A DNA stretch of 64,000 bases from Branchiostoma floridae (Eukaryota > Chordata > Leptocardii > Amphioxiformes > Branchiostomatidae), in contig NC_049995.1 of the NCBI RefSeq assembly GCF_000003815.2, forward strand, positions 18,520,824 through 18,584,823. Direction: 5' to 3'. Position numbers and translations under genes: made by a program. Under the pieces are notes generated by a model. The model made no database searches. It was not told where the DNA came from and saw only the letters and a list, made by a program, of their open reading frames with translations. Within the stretch, counting starts at the first letter, position 1. The number at the start of each line of letters is the position of its first letter. Below are positions 22,673 through 34,761 of the stretch, piece by piece.

Positions 22673-23170
22673 GAATGTTGGTTCTGTTATAAACATAGTG
22701 CCGCCATTTAATCTCCAAGCAGATCTTGGAAAGAAATATTTGGGCCCCTAGTTAGTATATGTCGAGATGCAACTTGTACTACAGGGATAAGCTTTTCAAT
22801 AGAATATAATTCACCTGTTTTACAAATCAATTATTAAGGCGACACCCATTCAGTATTAATGGAAACGCTAGCTTATTGTATCCCGAAATATTTCGTCACT
22901 AGCGGGTCAAACCTCGCTATGCAAATTGTCTAGATGTTGGATCTTGTTATAAACAAAGTACCACCATTTAATCACCAAGCAGATGTTGGGAGGAAAGTTT
23001 TCGGCCCCTAGTATATGTCGAGATGCAACTTGTACTACAGGGTTTTCAATATAACATAATTCACCTGTTTTACAAATCACATATGTACGGCGACGCCCAT
23101 TCAGTATTAATGGAAACGCAAGCTTATTGTATACCGAACTATTTTCGTCACGAGCGGGTCAAACCTCGCT
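22673..23170. repeat. Tandem duplication of the upstream region of gene E
   Basis: Two copies of about 250 bp lie side by side. Both contain CCATTTAATC-CCAAGCAGAT, AACTTGTACTACAGGG, AATTCACCTGTTTTACAAATC and AGCGGGTCAAACCTCGCTAT. The other genes have one copy. Confidence 0.75.
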
Positions 23171-23189
23171 ATGCAATCAGACTCCAGCG

Positions 23190-23528
23190 GTCGGGACCAA
23201 AGTCCAACGGATACAGAGTTCGCTACAAAGCTGCCACGTTCACTCGTATTTCAGTCAACAGACCGAAGACGCTTATTTCTGTAGCTACAGTGCCAGCAGT
23301 ATCCGCTAGGTGCGTAGCTGCACCAGTCATCCCGACATTACCCAGCGGCCATGATCAAAGTCTAACGGGTACCGAGTTTGTTTCCCACTGCCTAGTATAC
23401 TGCATTTTTGTAAGTGCCCAAACAGGAGACATCTGAGGGCCGGGAGTGAAGAATTAGTCTTGAAGAATCAGACCAAGACTGACACTGGCTACGCCTTAAG
23501 GAGTTTATCTTACCGTCACGTCACACAG
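23190..23528 (+). other. Predicted noncoding leader exon of gene E
   Basis: It ends in CACACAG/GTGAGT at 23528/23529, with a second donor at 23555/23556. The TATA box seen in B to D is missing; the aligned bases read GGGTCAAACCTCGCTAT. The leader intron of about 1.3 kb (23529-24848) contains two CRE modules. The start is estimated. Confidence 0.45.
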
Positions 23529-23942
23529 GTGAGTTTTTAACCTGCTTCACTACAGGTGAGAAACGTTTGACGTGGCACTTCAGCCAGGCGGCAATTTTAG
23601 GTCAACGACTTTGAAAATTAAAAAAAAAATTCTTTCACCCTGAGACTTTTGCTTCTTGCTCTATATGTGGTACAACCTTGGATAAAAGGAATTCAGAGAA
23701 AGTTTACGGAATTCGTTAATGTATAATATATAGCCTGATGGTGAGTCTGAAAGAAAGGGACCACATAAGTGTCTACTTAACTCACTTTGAATGGGAACAT
23801 CTGTAGGATAATTTTTCATTACAATTCTATGGTATTCACAGTTGCTCTTTAGAAGTCTCATGTTACTGTCAGTAGGATAATGATCATGTAAGTGTCTCAT
23901 TGTGGCAAGGACCTATCAGCGTTCTGATCTCTGTCGCTCCCC

Positions 23943-24426
23943 TCGGCACGTCCGCGTGACGTGTTAATGATTGATGGACAAGACAAACTCTCAGGAGTGG
24001 TCTGAGCTGACGTCACGATGAGGGCCAAGCAGTGGGAGATGTAAACAATTTAATCAAACCGAGTCCAAGCTAGGCTTAGAGTGGATTCAATGGTGTTAAT
24101 GTTGGTACTTGAACATGACTTTTTAATGATCAATTATTTTTAAACAAATTTACACAGGCGTCGGTGAGATTATAATAACCATATATATGTCTTATATATT
24201 TAAAGAGATAGATTGGTGGGCGTGTAAAACTACTAGTGGGACCAGTAATTTTACACCTGAAGTTTAGATGCTATCTATGTGCGATGAACATTATATATTA
24301 TTTGTGGCGAGCACTTATCAGTGTCATAATCTCCGCCCCGCCCCTCGGCACGTCCGCGTGACGTGTTAATGATTGATGGACAGAACAAATTTAAACTCCC
24401 CCAAGAGTGGTTGAGCTGACGTCACA
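23943..24426 (+). promoter_or_regulatory. Two CRE-type upstream modules, gene E
   Basis: Copies lie at 23943-24017 and 24345-24426. Both keep GGCACGTCCGCGTGACGTGT and a TGACGTCA core. Confidence 0.5.
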
Positions 24427-24849
24427 ATGTGGGCAAGGCGCAGAGATTCGCAACTACAGTACAAGTTCCAGCTGGGCTGGGTGTGGATTGAATGTTGCTT
24501 TAACCGTCAGTTGCCATGAGTTCACGTATGAGCTGGCTCACGAGGGGAACTGACCGCAAATTAAATCGAATCTAATTCGTAAATAAGTGTCCAGACCATA
24601 GTTGACACATTTCTGTACGTGTTTTGTTTATAAATGTCTGTGGGCTATCAAACTTACATGTAGCTTTCGATGCGTCACACAGCGAATGCGCATTTTGAAA
24701 TTTGAATTACCTTATTCATAGCCCTATGCCTTGTGTTGATTATCATGATTATCATTCTATAGTGATGTAAGTTTTACATAGAAATACTACTACGTACAAC
24801 GTGTGCAGAACTGGATCACTTCAGTGACATTTTATCGTCTGTTTTCAGG

Positions 24850-27800
24850 ATGGCAGGTCCGGTCCGAGAAAGAGTGACAGATGCCGACAGGCGCCATTTT
24901 GAATTTGTCCAAACTTTGCTCCGTATTTCCAAAGAGCTCACAGAAGAGGAAACGGCAACCATGAAGTTGTTCTGCCTGCATCTGATCCCTAAAGGTCAGA
25001 GGGCACAACTCAAGCGGATAGTGGATGTTTTCCACAAGTTGATGGAACTCGACAAAATTGACCAGGAAAACTTGGAATTTATTGAAGAGATCTTGGAGAG
25101 GATCGGGCGACAGGACCTGATTCGGGACGTTCTGCGGCAGTTCCAGCCTCCTGACCGAGAGATTCCGGAAAATACCGAACTGAATCTGGAAAACCACGAA
25201 CTTAAACCGGAAAACCCCGAACTGCAGCCGGAAAACCCCGAGCTGCAGCCGGAAAACCCCGAGCACCAGCCGGGAACAAGTCTGTTAGGGACGACAGCAG
25301 AAGGTGAGTCACATGTGGTGGATTTTAAGCCTCACACAACACTGTCCGTAAAACTTGCCATACATCTCGTCCTGAAGTACTTTTAAACACTATTTACGCT
25401 TGGGGAGGGCCTAAACTTCCCGCGTCAACTTTGAGACTAGGAAACATTTCTTAAACTTTTGTTGGCAACAATTTCAGGATAATAGATATTATTTTTTCCA
25501 ATTTTTTCGTGTTGCCATGGCAACGGGTTTCTAACAACCATATTTTACAACAATCACTAATTCTGGTTAAAGCCATGAGGTTTCTTAGTTTTCTTGCTTA
25601 TATAATTTAATATGACATTCATAAATAAATATTTGTAATCTATGCTAATGTGTTAACGCAATCTGTCATAATCCGAAACGGTGAAAATGACACATGGTTT
25701 TAATCAAGTTGTTGTCACTCGACTATCATTATTACTTTGTACAAAAAACTTCAAAGGAACGTTTTCAATCTTCTTTATGGCATTTGGTTATTATATGTGA
25801 AATAAAATGTAATTACAGAATCTAAGGTTGCAGATCTAAGATTCAGGATTTCAAAGAAGAGCAAAAATACCTTTGACGTCATTTCTTGACCTCATTTTTA
25901 CACCATTGCGGCTGCATTTGACAACAGAAGTCTATAATGTCTTTTAAACACCGTTTCTTTTGTTACAGTTTTGTTTAGTACAGTATTAAGAGAAATCCTT
26001 ATTTACACAGTTTTAGTTAATGGAATCACATATGTAACGCCATTCTTACGTCATATTACGTCATAATGGTACCAAGAGCATACGCGTTATACATTACTCC
26101 CTGCAATTTAGTGATCGTACATTAAACAGTTTTGAAACTATGATTCTGGTTGAACTAACACCCCCCCCCCCCCACCCCAGGGTTAAAAGAAAAACCCAGG
26201 CTAGATAGTGTGAAGTTATTATCTAAGTTAGGATCATAAACGTATTAAGGTAAACTTTAATTTACCTTCCATCAATAAGATAATTTGGCGTACATCACAT
26301 CCAAAAATATGCAGTCAAATAGTGTAACAATACATGGTTTACATAACTGGGCCGTTTTGTTTCGAATTACAATTTTAACATAGTGCCTTTATCTTGTGTC
26401 TCACAATAAGCTGCACTTTAGCCCTTGTCTAAAATTTTGCAGCTTTCAGTGTGTCGTGAGATAAATTGAATCATCTCATCTCCTTACGGCCCTTTTGTAT
26501 TCGCGTTTGTTTCAGGTGACGTGCGGGGATATTTTGACGATGTTATCGAGGAAATCAGCCACAAGTGGGACGACCTGGCCTGGAAGCTGGGATTTCAGGA
26601 TAACGAAATCAAAGTAATCCGAGACTTGGAGCGTGACCATGACCACAGGTGCAGGGAAATGCTGACCAGGTGGAGAAACAGGGAGGGGAGTAAAGCAACT
26701 CTACAGGTCCTACAGCAGGCCTTAGAGAAAATTGGTGAAACTCGGACAGCAGAGAGCCTAGAGGGTTTGTATCATCGTTCAAATGTTCAAATTTACCACG
26801 ATCTACCCTTTATCTAGAAGTTTTGTAAAAAATTATAAGCGTCAAGATTTTTCCTCTCCGTTCAACTAGAAACTATTAGAAACCTTTCTAAATAGTTTGT
26901 GAAATAGAACAAGCATCTTAATGTCATATTCTATTCGCAGGAACTACAACCTCCAACACCTACGTTGTCGTTCACGGCACAGTGCGCATGATCCAGGAAA
27001 CTCTAGATCATCTTAAAAACTGCCTGGCAACGTTAATTGGCACCAGGAGGTCACAGGTCAAGTTCAGAGGTTACAAGAAGCACAAGAGCATCCTGGTGCA
27101 CTTCTCCATACCGCGGGAGAACACGGAGGTGCTGAGGCATATGGCGGATCACTCCGACCCGAGACTTGTCTACATGGGCGTCAAGTCTCTGCAGATCGAT
27201 GCTGAATTACCCATCCAAATCACACAGGGGGCGCCTGTGTACGGTGAGTTGACTTTGTGTTTGTCTTCATATGCATGCAGTTTTAATTATCATAGACTTA
27301 GTTGGTATTTTTCCATTTTTATATTCATAAGGTCTAAATTCAGGTGCATTCAGTTTATGTAGTGAGTTGCTTTATTTCGGCAATTTGAAAAATTTTAGAG
27401 AAGAGGAAATAGGTTGTCGACGCTGTCAACGTCACCTTTCGAAGGTACTTTACAATAGATTGTCCCTAGCTGTCGTTCTTTGTACAGATAATGCTCTTTG
27501 CACTAGAAATGCACTTTCTATAAATAAGAATCATCTACACTACTTATCTGTTGATTTGGGAAGTTCCTTTTACTAAATGAATTTCAGATCTTAAGAGACA
27601 ACTGCCTGTTGATGACATTGAGGTGGGATGCAGTACCCGGACCAAACACCAGAGGGAGCCGCGGAGCTGGACCCGACTGTCTGCCCTGAACCTGTTCTCG
27701 GACGCCCTGCCGCTCCATCTGCAGGCAGCCGCGAGTCTGGAGTACCAGGGCTTCTCCTACAGCCTGGTCCGGGCTCTGGTGCAGAAGGACCGGCTCAGAG

Positions 27801-29185
27801 AACACCAGATGAGGCAGGCCATCCAGAACCTCAGGAACGCAGAGGTGGATTCCAACACACTCCGTCAGAAGGCAGAGGTGGATTCCAACACGATCATGAC
27901 TTTGCGCTCCAAGCTCAACATCACAGAAAACAGGCTGAAGGAGGCTCTTGAGACAAATAAAATTCTTGAAGAAAAGCTGCAGCAGGCTCAAGATTACGCG
28001 GAGAAAGCCGCCAAGCAAGTTACATCCTACGTGAAGGAGTACAGGGGAGAGAAGCCACCTGGAGGCTGGCCACAGGAGTACAGGGGAGAGAAGCCGCCTG
28101 GAGGCTGGTCGGCACAGGTGGAGAAGACAGATGCAGCTACACAGACAAACCTAGCGGCTTCTGTTGGTACTGCAGAGATACCTGGAACTGTGGGTGACAA
28201 GGTTGGAGCAGACCCGACTGTAAAGGAAGAAGACGGGAAAACTCCAAGACAAGACTCTGGCAGTGGGAACAATGAAAAAGAGGATGTTCTCGGTACAGAA
28301 GCACCCGAGCAAGAGCGACACACAGCGGGGACAGAAGGAGCGGCATCTGGCTCAACTGGGGACTTGAAACAGCCCGTGATCACTTTTGGTGGGAAAGGAT
28401 CAGAACCTGGAAAGTTTTATTATCCGCGCGGTGTTGTGGTGTCGCCTAGCAACGAGATATTTGTGGCTGATAAGGACAACAGGCGAGTCCAAGTCCACAG
28501 CACAGAGGGGGTTTACCTGCGCCACTTCCCAACAGCTGTACCGGGTACAGGGGATATAGTCATGGGGCCGCATGATGTTTGTATGGACGGTAACGGCACG
28601 CTGTGGGTAGTGGGAGAAGGTGGATCAGCTGATCATGTTGTACAGTACAGCACGGACGGGACCGCCATGGCGCGGTTTGACTTGGAGAAGGACCGTTATG
28701 ACCGGGGTATTACAGTGGACATGCGCAATAACCACATCCTAGTGACTGATCCACTCCCAGGTGCAGTTCTTGTGTTCCGTCCGAACGGCTCCCTGGTGCG
28801 GACAGTCCGGCATCCACGGGGTGGGGAGATGACACACCCACAGTACGTCACTGTGGACGGGGAAGGGAACATTCTTGTGTCGGACTGGAACAATAACTAT
28901 GTCTACGTGTATGACGAGTCCCGGAAGTTCCTGTTCCAGTTCGGAGGTGAGGGAAGTGGTGAAGGTCAGCTGGCTAGTCCTAACGGCATCTGTACAGACA
29001 GCTCTGGGCACATCCTCGTGGTTGACTTTAGGAGCAGGAGGGTTCAGATCTTCACACGTCACGGCGAGTTTGTCCGGACCGTCCGTACTGAGTTTCGGCC
29101 GGAAGGCCTGGCTGTGGGACCGGAAGGGCAGCTGGTTGTGACCAATTATTTGGACCATGTTATGACTGTATATCCCAACTTTTAG
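24850..29185 (+). CDS. Gene E: DED-DD-X-coiled coil-NHL protein, intact
   Basis: Exons 24850-25303, 26516-26764, 26941-27243 and 27588-29185, all phase 1, encode 867 residues. The DED (ELTEEETATMKLFCLHLIPK, RQDL) is followed by five degenerate ENPELQP repeats. A DD at about residues 152-234 has the family pattern WDDLAWKLGF, DNEIKVIRDLE, RCREMLTRW and AESLE. DED followed by DD is the order found in FADD. Next come the X domain (235-335), the coiled coil, two GEKPPGGW repeats and NHL from about 592. Loop changes include KDN, PLPGAV, NNNY, ASPN and FRSR. The DD exon donor is GAGG/GTTTGT, a weak site, and the exon is 249 nt (83 codons), so skipping it would stay in frame. The 1.2-kb intron before DD contains an X-box-like palindrome at 25511 and a poly-C run at 26160. 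Confidence 0.88.
25511..25524. promoter_or_regulatory. X-box (RFX-type) palindrome in gene E intron
   Basis: GTTGCCATGGCAAC is a perfect palindrome matching the known RFX-factor X-box consensus. It sits in the DED-DD intron. G has the identical site at 39889 and I has one mismatch at 56347; a fourth copy is inside a MITE at 47663. Function is unproven. Confidence 0.4.
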
Positions 29186-30960
29186 TCAGGCAGCACTATG
29201 GAGAAGAGTTTTTTTTTTTATCTTACCATATTCTCAAACCAGTCCTTTTGACTACTTTGTGAACGGGTGGATGGGGAGGGGAACGCTACAGGCTTCCAAC
29301 GGCCTTTGACCTTTTGTTCATATGAGACAGACGGAAGGTCACGTGTTTTGAACTTTTAAGCCCTCAGTTATCCTGAACAGATCAGAGAACATGTCAAAAA
29401 ATTCAAATCCATCTTCATAACGTTTAGAACGAATTATAACATTCCCTGGACGAGAGTTGTTTTTTCCATTCCGCCCAAATTAGATTTTTGATCAGCGTCA
29501 CGTGATCATAGATTGTTCACAATCTGACGATAAACGCTCAAAGCCGCTCAAACCACTCAAAGCTTTCTTTCTGCTTGTTCAAAAGAATTTGATATATTCC
29601 ATCCTTTAGATAAATTCAATTTGAACACATTCTAGGAGAAGATAACCCTTACATTGTAAAAATATAGATAAATACACAAAGAAATGTTAAGGACGTCTTA
29701 CTAATAGTAGGCGTCATACGTTAAACTCTAAATGTTGATTTATATTCATGTGTGTACCTTGGTTTATGCATTTGTACTTAATTTTGTAATGTACTTCCAT
29801 GCTCATAATACATTTTAATATAATTTAATGCTTTAATGCATTTTGATGTTTATCTAACATCCATGCAACAGTTGATGAATCTTTAAATGATGATTGTCTG
29901 GAGCCCATCTTGACATGTCGGGTTGGTTACAGATTTAGCAGGAGCAGACGAAGATACTAACAGAAAAAGGAATTGATTAATTAATGATTTGTAAATAGCT
30001 TTTCATACCCAAGCCTTCAAGGGTTTTCCATCGCCATGGATTCCTTAAACGTTAAAAAGACGGATTGGAGATTAGGAAGATGGCGGCTTCGTCGCAGACT
30101 GTGTTGACGTCATGATGAAGCCGATGATAACGAGTATCCAAACAGCAGTTTACCGATGGCGGTACAGGATACGTGATATGTTTTACCGGTAACATCATCA
30201 TGTATTATCAGCTGAACACTTAGATACAACATATAAGTCTCTGCACCATCTCTAAAGATCACACATTAACACGTCTTTGGTATCAGCGGTTAAATTTCTT
30301 GGGAATTGAATTGAAATGGATACTTTACGATGTTGTATTTAGTTGTTTTTTTTACCAATAAAAGCTATGAAATGATCACAGTTCTTTGTGGTCTTATAAT
30401 ACTGAGTACCAACCTTGATTTCGGTCCCTGTGTAACACCCGACAAAAAGGCGCGGCCAAATGAAAAGCATTGATAGACATAGAATATCTCACAAGGACTT
30501 CTAGCGGTACATGATGAAACTGAATGCTATTAAACTGAATGAACTGAATGTTCTATAGAAATAAACAACGAGATTCTGCATAACCATCGCGGACTGGGCT
30601 TCAAATAAGGACCAAAGAGGTTCTTCAAAGAAGGTACATATCAACTGCCTTATCTAATTCGTGTGGGAACAAAGCGGCCTTGTCGTAACATTGTAGAACA
30701 TCCTTGTGACGACAAATGTAACGAACAAATTGTCTGAATGTTGTTTCTTGTTATAAATAAAGTGCCGCCATTTAATCTTCCAGCAGATGTTGGAAATAAA
30801 TATTTGGGCCCCTAGTATATGTCGAGGTGCAACTTGTACTAAGGAATTAGCTTTTCAATAGAACATAATTCACCTGTTTTACAAGTCACATATAACGGCG
30901 ACGCCCAATCAGTATTAATAGGAACCCTAGCTTATTGTATCCCGAAATATTTCGTCACTA
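29186..30960. other. 3' flank of gene E and distal upstream region of gene F
   Basis: No gene is seen. It is closely similar to the D and G flanks throughout, including the AACAGATCAGAGAACATGTC and GCCGATGATAACGAGTATC blocks. The poly(A) candidate is at 30357. Confidence 0.5.
30357..30362 (+). terminator. Poly(A) signal candidate of gene E (AATAAA)
   Basis: AATAAA in TTTACCAATAAAAGCTATG, followed by GTTCTTTGTGGTC, 1.17 kb past the stop. Confidence 0.55.
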
Positions 30961-30984
30961 GCGGGTCAAACCTCGCTATGCAAT

Positions 30985-31315
30985 CAGACTCCAGCGGTCG
31001 GGACCAAAGTCCAGCGGATACAGAGTTCACTACAAACCTGCCACGTTCACTCGTATTTCAGTCAACAGACCGGAGACGCTTATTCCTGTAGCTACAGTGC
31101 CAGCAATATCCGCTAGGCGCGTAGCTGCACCAGCCATCCCGACATCACCCAGTGGCCATGGTCAAAGTCTAACGGGTACCGAGTGTGTTACCCTACTGCC
31201 ACGTTTACTGGTATATCAGTCCCCAGACAGGAGACATCTAAGAAAGTTTGTCTTGAAGAATCAGACTGACGCTGGTTACACCTTAAGGAGTTTGTCTTAC
31301 CGTCACGTCACACAG
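30985..31315 (+). other. Predicted noncoding leader exon of gene F
   Basis: It ends in CACACAG/GTGAGT at 31315/31316, with a second donor (CTACAG/GTGAGA) at 31343/31344. There is no TATA box. An open frame inside (31097-31327) is not in phase with the DED start and is not conserved in sister genes, so the exon is read as noncoding. The leader intron (31316-32950) holds two CRE modules and a small MITE-like insertion. Confidence 0.45.
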
Positions 31316-31715
31316 GTGAGTTTTTAAACCTGCTTTACTACAGGTGAGAAACGTTTGACGTGGCAAATCAGTCAGGCGGCCATTTCAGGTCAACGACCTG
31401 AGAATACTTTTCCTTTATTTTGAGACTTTCGTTCCTCTTTATGTTGTGGACGTTTGGATAAAGAGAATTTAGAGAAATTTTAAGGAATTCATTTATTTAC
31501 AAAGCCTGATGGTGAACCTGACACAAGGGACCACATAAAAGTCTTCTAAGCTACTTTGAATGGGTAGGCGGGTATGATATTTTGAATTACAATTTTATCT
31601 TGTTCACAGTTGTACTTTAGATATCTTAATCATGATAATGTTAATAGGATAATGATAATGTGAGTGTATCATTGTGGCAAGTACCTATCAGTGTCCTGAT
31701 CTATAATCCCGCCCC

Positions 31716-32239
31716 TCGGCACGTCCGCGTGACGTGTTAATGATTGTTGGACAGAACAAAATCTCAGGAGTGGTCTGAGCTGACGTCACGGTGAGGGCCA
31801 AGCACTGGGAGGTGTAAACAATTATAGAACGAGTGCAAATTAGGCTTAGCGAAGATTCAACGGTGCTTACTCCACGGATGTTAACGTTGGTACTTAAAAA
31901 GGAGTATTGTTAAAGGTTAATGTTCAAAGAAACTTAAACCCAGCGTCGGTGATAGTATGATAGCCACATATATTGGTTTACCGGTTTACCGAGATACCTT
32001 TAGCTCATATATATGCCTTCTATGTTTGCAGAATTAGATGACTGGGTGTGTCAAACAGTAGTTTTACACCTTCAGTTTCAATAATCTATGTTCTATGAAC
32101 ATATTACTAATAGTATGTTATTTGCACAAAGACCTATCAGTGTCCTGATCTCTGCCCCGCCCCTCGGCACGTCCGCGTGACGTGTTAATGATTGTTGGAC
32201 AGAACAAACTCTCAGGAGTGGTCTGAGCTGACGTCACGG
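31716..32239 (+). promoter_or_regulatory. Two CRE-type upstream modules, gene F
   Basis: Copies lie at 31716-31791 and 32164-32239, both with GTCCGCGTGACGTGTTAATG and GGTCTGAGCTGACGTCACGG. Confidence 0.55.
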
Positions 32240-32301
32240 GAGGGCAAAGTACTCGGGAGATTTACAAACAACTTCAGTACAAGTTCCAACTGCGCTTAGT
32301 C

Positions 32302-32500
32302 TTAGGTCACATTTCCAAACCGGGCCCCGGCAGAGATGTCTGCGGAAACGCAAAGTAAAAGTGTTTACCAAGGAATATACACAAATTATGCCAATGACTA
32401 ATATTGTTTACGTTTTGTGTGTTTTATTGCCTTTTATATCACATTTTTCGTTTCCGAAAGCTGCCCGGCCGGGCCCCGGGTTGGGAATTGTGACCCAGGC
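32302..32500. mobile_element. MITE-like insertion with GC-rich inverted ends
   Basis: The ends GGTCACATTTCCAAACCGGG and CCGGGTTGGGAATTGTGACC are inverted repeats. The insertion splits a unit that is continuous upstream of D (GGGCTTAGTGCGGACTGAATG near 17905). The flanks suggest a short TTAG duplication. It has no coding capacity and is related to the small insertion at 7386-7427. Confidence 0.6.
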
Positions 32501-34475
32501 ATTAGTGTGCACTGAATGGTGCTCAGTCCCCAGATGTTATAAAAATTAACGGTGGTAGTTTAATATGATTACAGTGAAATTTTTTCTTGTCAGATTATCA
32601 GAAAGAACACAGTATCAACTCAGTAAGCTGTAACAAGGTTTGAACTGCTCATGCGCACGGCCAAGGGAGAAGGCCCCTGATTTGTAGTTCTTGTTTCTTC
32701 AGACACATGTCAAGACGTGTTTTCGTCATGTCTCCGGGCCTTCAACTTAGAGGGATTGTCCACAATGCATCGACCAAATGCATCACATTTCAAAATGCAG
32801 AAATTAATTTATTCTTTAACCTTGTACCCTGCATAAATTGCTATATGTATGTGGCTACCATCTTGTAGCTATATGTACGTCGTACCCTTTTAGACGTACA
32901 ACGTGTGCAGAGTAAGATCGGCCCAGTGACGTTTTATCGTCTGTTTTCAGGATGGCAGGTCCGGTCCGAGAACGAGTCACTGCTGCCGACAGGCGCCATT
33001 TTGATTTTATGGAAACTTTGCTCCGTATTTCCGATGAACTCACAGAAGAGGAAACACAAAACGTGAAGCTGTTCTGCCGACACCTGATCCCCAGAGGCCA
33101 TGCGGAACAACTCAGACGGGCGGTGGACGTTTTCAACAAACTGATAGACCTGGACAAGATCGACCAGGAGAATCTCGACTTTATTGAAGAGATCTTAGAA
33201 AGAATCGGACGACAGGACCTGATTCGGGACGTTCTGCGGCGGTTCCAGCCGCCTGACCGAGAGATTCCAGAGAATCCCGAACTGCAGCCGGGGACAAGTC
33301 AGCATGGCCAGGGAGCAAATGCAGAAGGTAAGTATCAACTAACATGCAAGAAAATTGTGGATAAGCCTCAAACAAACAAAAATTCAATATTTGTACAACT
33401 TGCTCAGCACCTTGTCTAGAAAGACATTTTAAGGAATTTGCTTAAATCCAACTAGTAATAAAAATCGACAGAGACAATTTTGCGGACTTATGTTAAATTG
33501 ACATAAGCATATGTATACTTGATGATTGCAGGAAATGCGACCTCCAACGCCTATGTTGTCGTTCACGGCCAAGTGCGCATGATCCAGGAAACTCTAGATC
33601 GTCTTAGAAACAACATAGCAAGGTTATCTGGCACTAGAAGGTCACAGGTCAAGTACAGAGGTCACAAGAAGCACAAGAGCATCCTGGTGCACTTCTCCAT
33701 ACCGCGGGAGAACACGGCGGTGCTAAGGCACATGGCGGATCACTCCGACCCGAGACTTGTCTACATGGGCGTCAAGTCACTGCAGATCGATGCTGAGGTA
33801 CCCATCCAAATCACACAGGGGGCGCCTGTGTTTGGTGAGTTGACCTTTTTTTCTCTTCATATGCACTCATTTGTCATTTCAGGGCTAAGGTCTGTGAACT
33901 ATATGGCTACTGAATCAGATATAACAGCGTTGAATTGGTATCCATCTTCATATGCACCAAATGTTTGAATTGCAGACTATCGAAGCAACTATAGATGTCA
34001 AAGAAAACAAAATGCCTTAATGTGTCAAATCAGCCAATTCGTAACAGTGCTTTCGGAAAATCTACCATGGCCACATGACTGAAATTGCTAACACGTCTAC
34101 GAGACAAATAGACAGAGATGTGGACCTCATCTACACTTTGATAATAAGGACATGATGATGTACGAGATGTCATACTAGTCCATATGTTTCATGGTGTCAT
34201 ATATCTTTCACTAATGTGTTCCAGATGTCAAGAGGCAACTGCCTGTTGATGACATCGAGGTGGGATGCAGTACCCAGAACAAACACCAGAGGGCGGCCCA
34301 GATCTGGACCCGCCTGTCTGCCCTGAACCTGTTCTCGGACGCCCTGCCGCTCCATCTGCAGGCAGCCGCGAGTCTGGAGTACCAGGGCTTCTCCTACAGC
34401 CTGGTCCGGGCTCTGGTGCAGAAGGACCGGCTCAGAGAACACCAGATGAGGCAGGCCATCCAGAACCTCAGGAAC

Positions 34476-34706
34476 GCAGAGGTGGATTCCAACACGCTCC
34501 GTCAGAAGGCAGAGGTGGATTCCAACACGCTCCGTCAGAAGGCAGAGGTGGATTCCAACACGCTCCGTCAGAAGGCAGAGGTGGATTCCAACACGCTCCG
34601 TCAGAAGGCAGAGGTGGATTCCAACACGCTCCGTCAGAAGGCAGAGGTGGATTCCAAAACGCTCCGTCAGAAGGCAGAAATGGATTCCACCACGATCATG
34701 ACTTTG
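34476..34706 (+). repeat. 33-bp coding tandem repeat in gene F coiled coil
   Basis: Seven 11-codon units (five AEVDSNTLRQK, one AEVDSKTLRQK, one AEMDSTT). This is the longest expansion in the window; several units are identical at the DNA level. Confidence 0.9.
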
Positions 34707-34761
34707 CGCTCCAAGCTCAACATCACAGAGGACTTTGCGCTCCAAGCTCAACATCACAGAG
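34700..34761 (+). repeat. Exact 31-bp tandem duplication in gene F
   Basis: GACTTTGCGCTCC...CACAGAG occurs twice back to back (34700-34730 and 34731-34761). It is single-copy in every paralog. Because 31 is not a multiple of 3, the frame is lost. Confidence 0.95.

Noticed and set aside
23023-23436. Open frames in leader regions (also 31097-31327, 45139-45476, 52679-53086)
   Set aside because: Different starts and lengths in each copy, not in phase with the DED ATG across the predicted splice, and interrupted in other paralogs. Best read as noncoding leader sequence.
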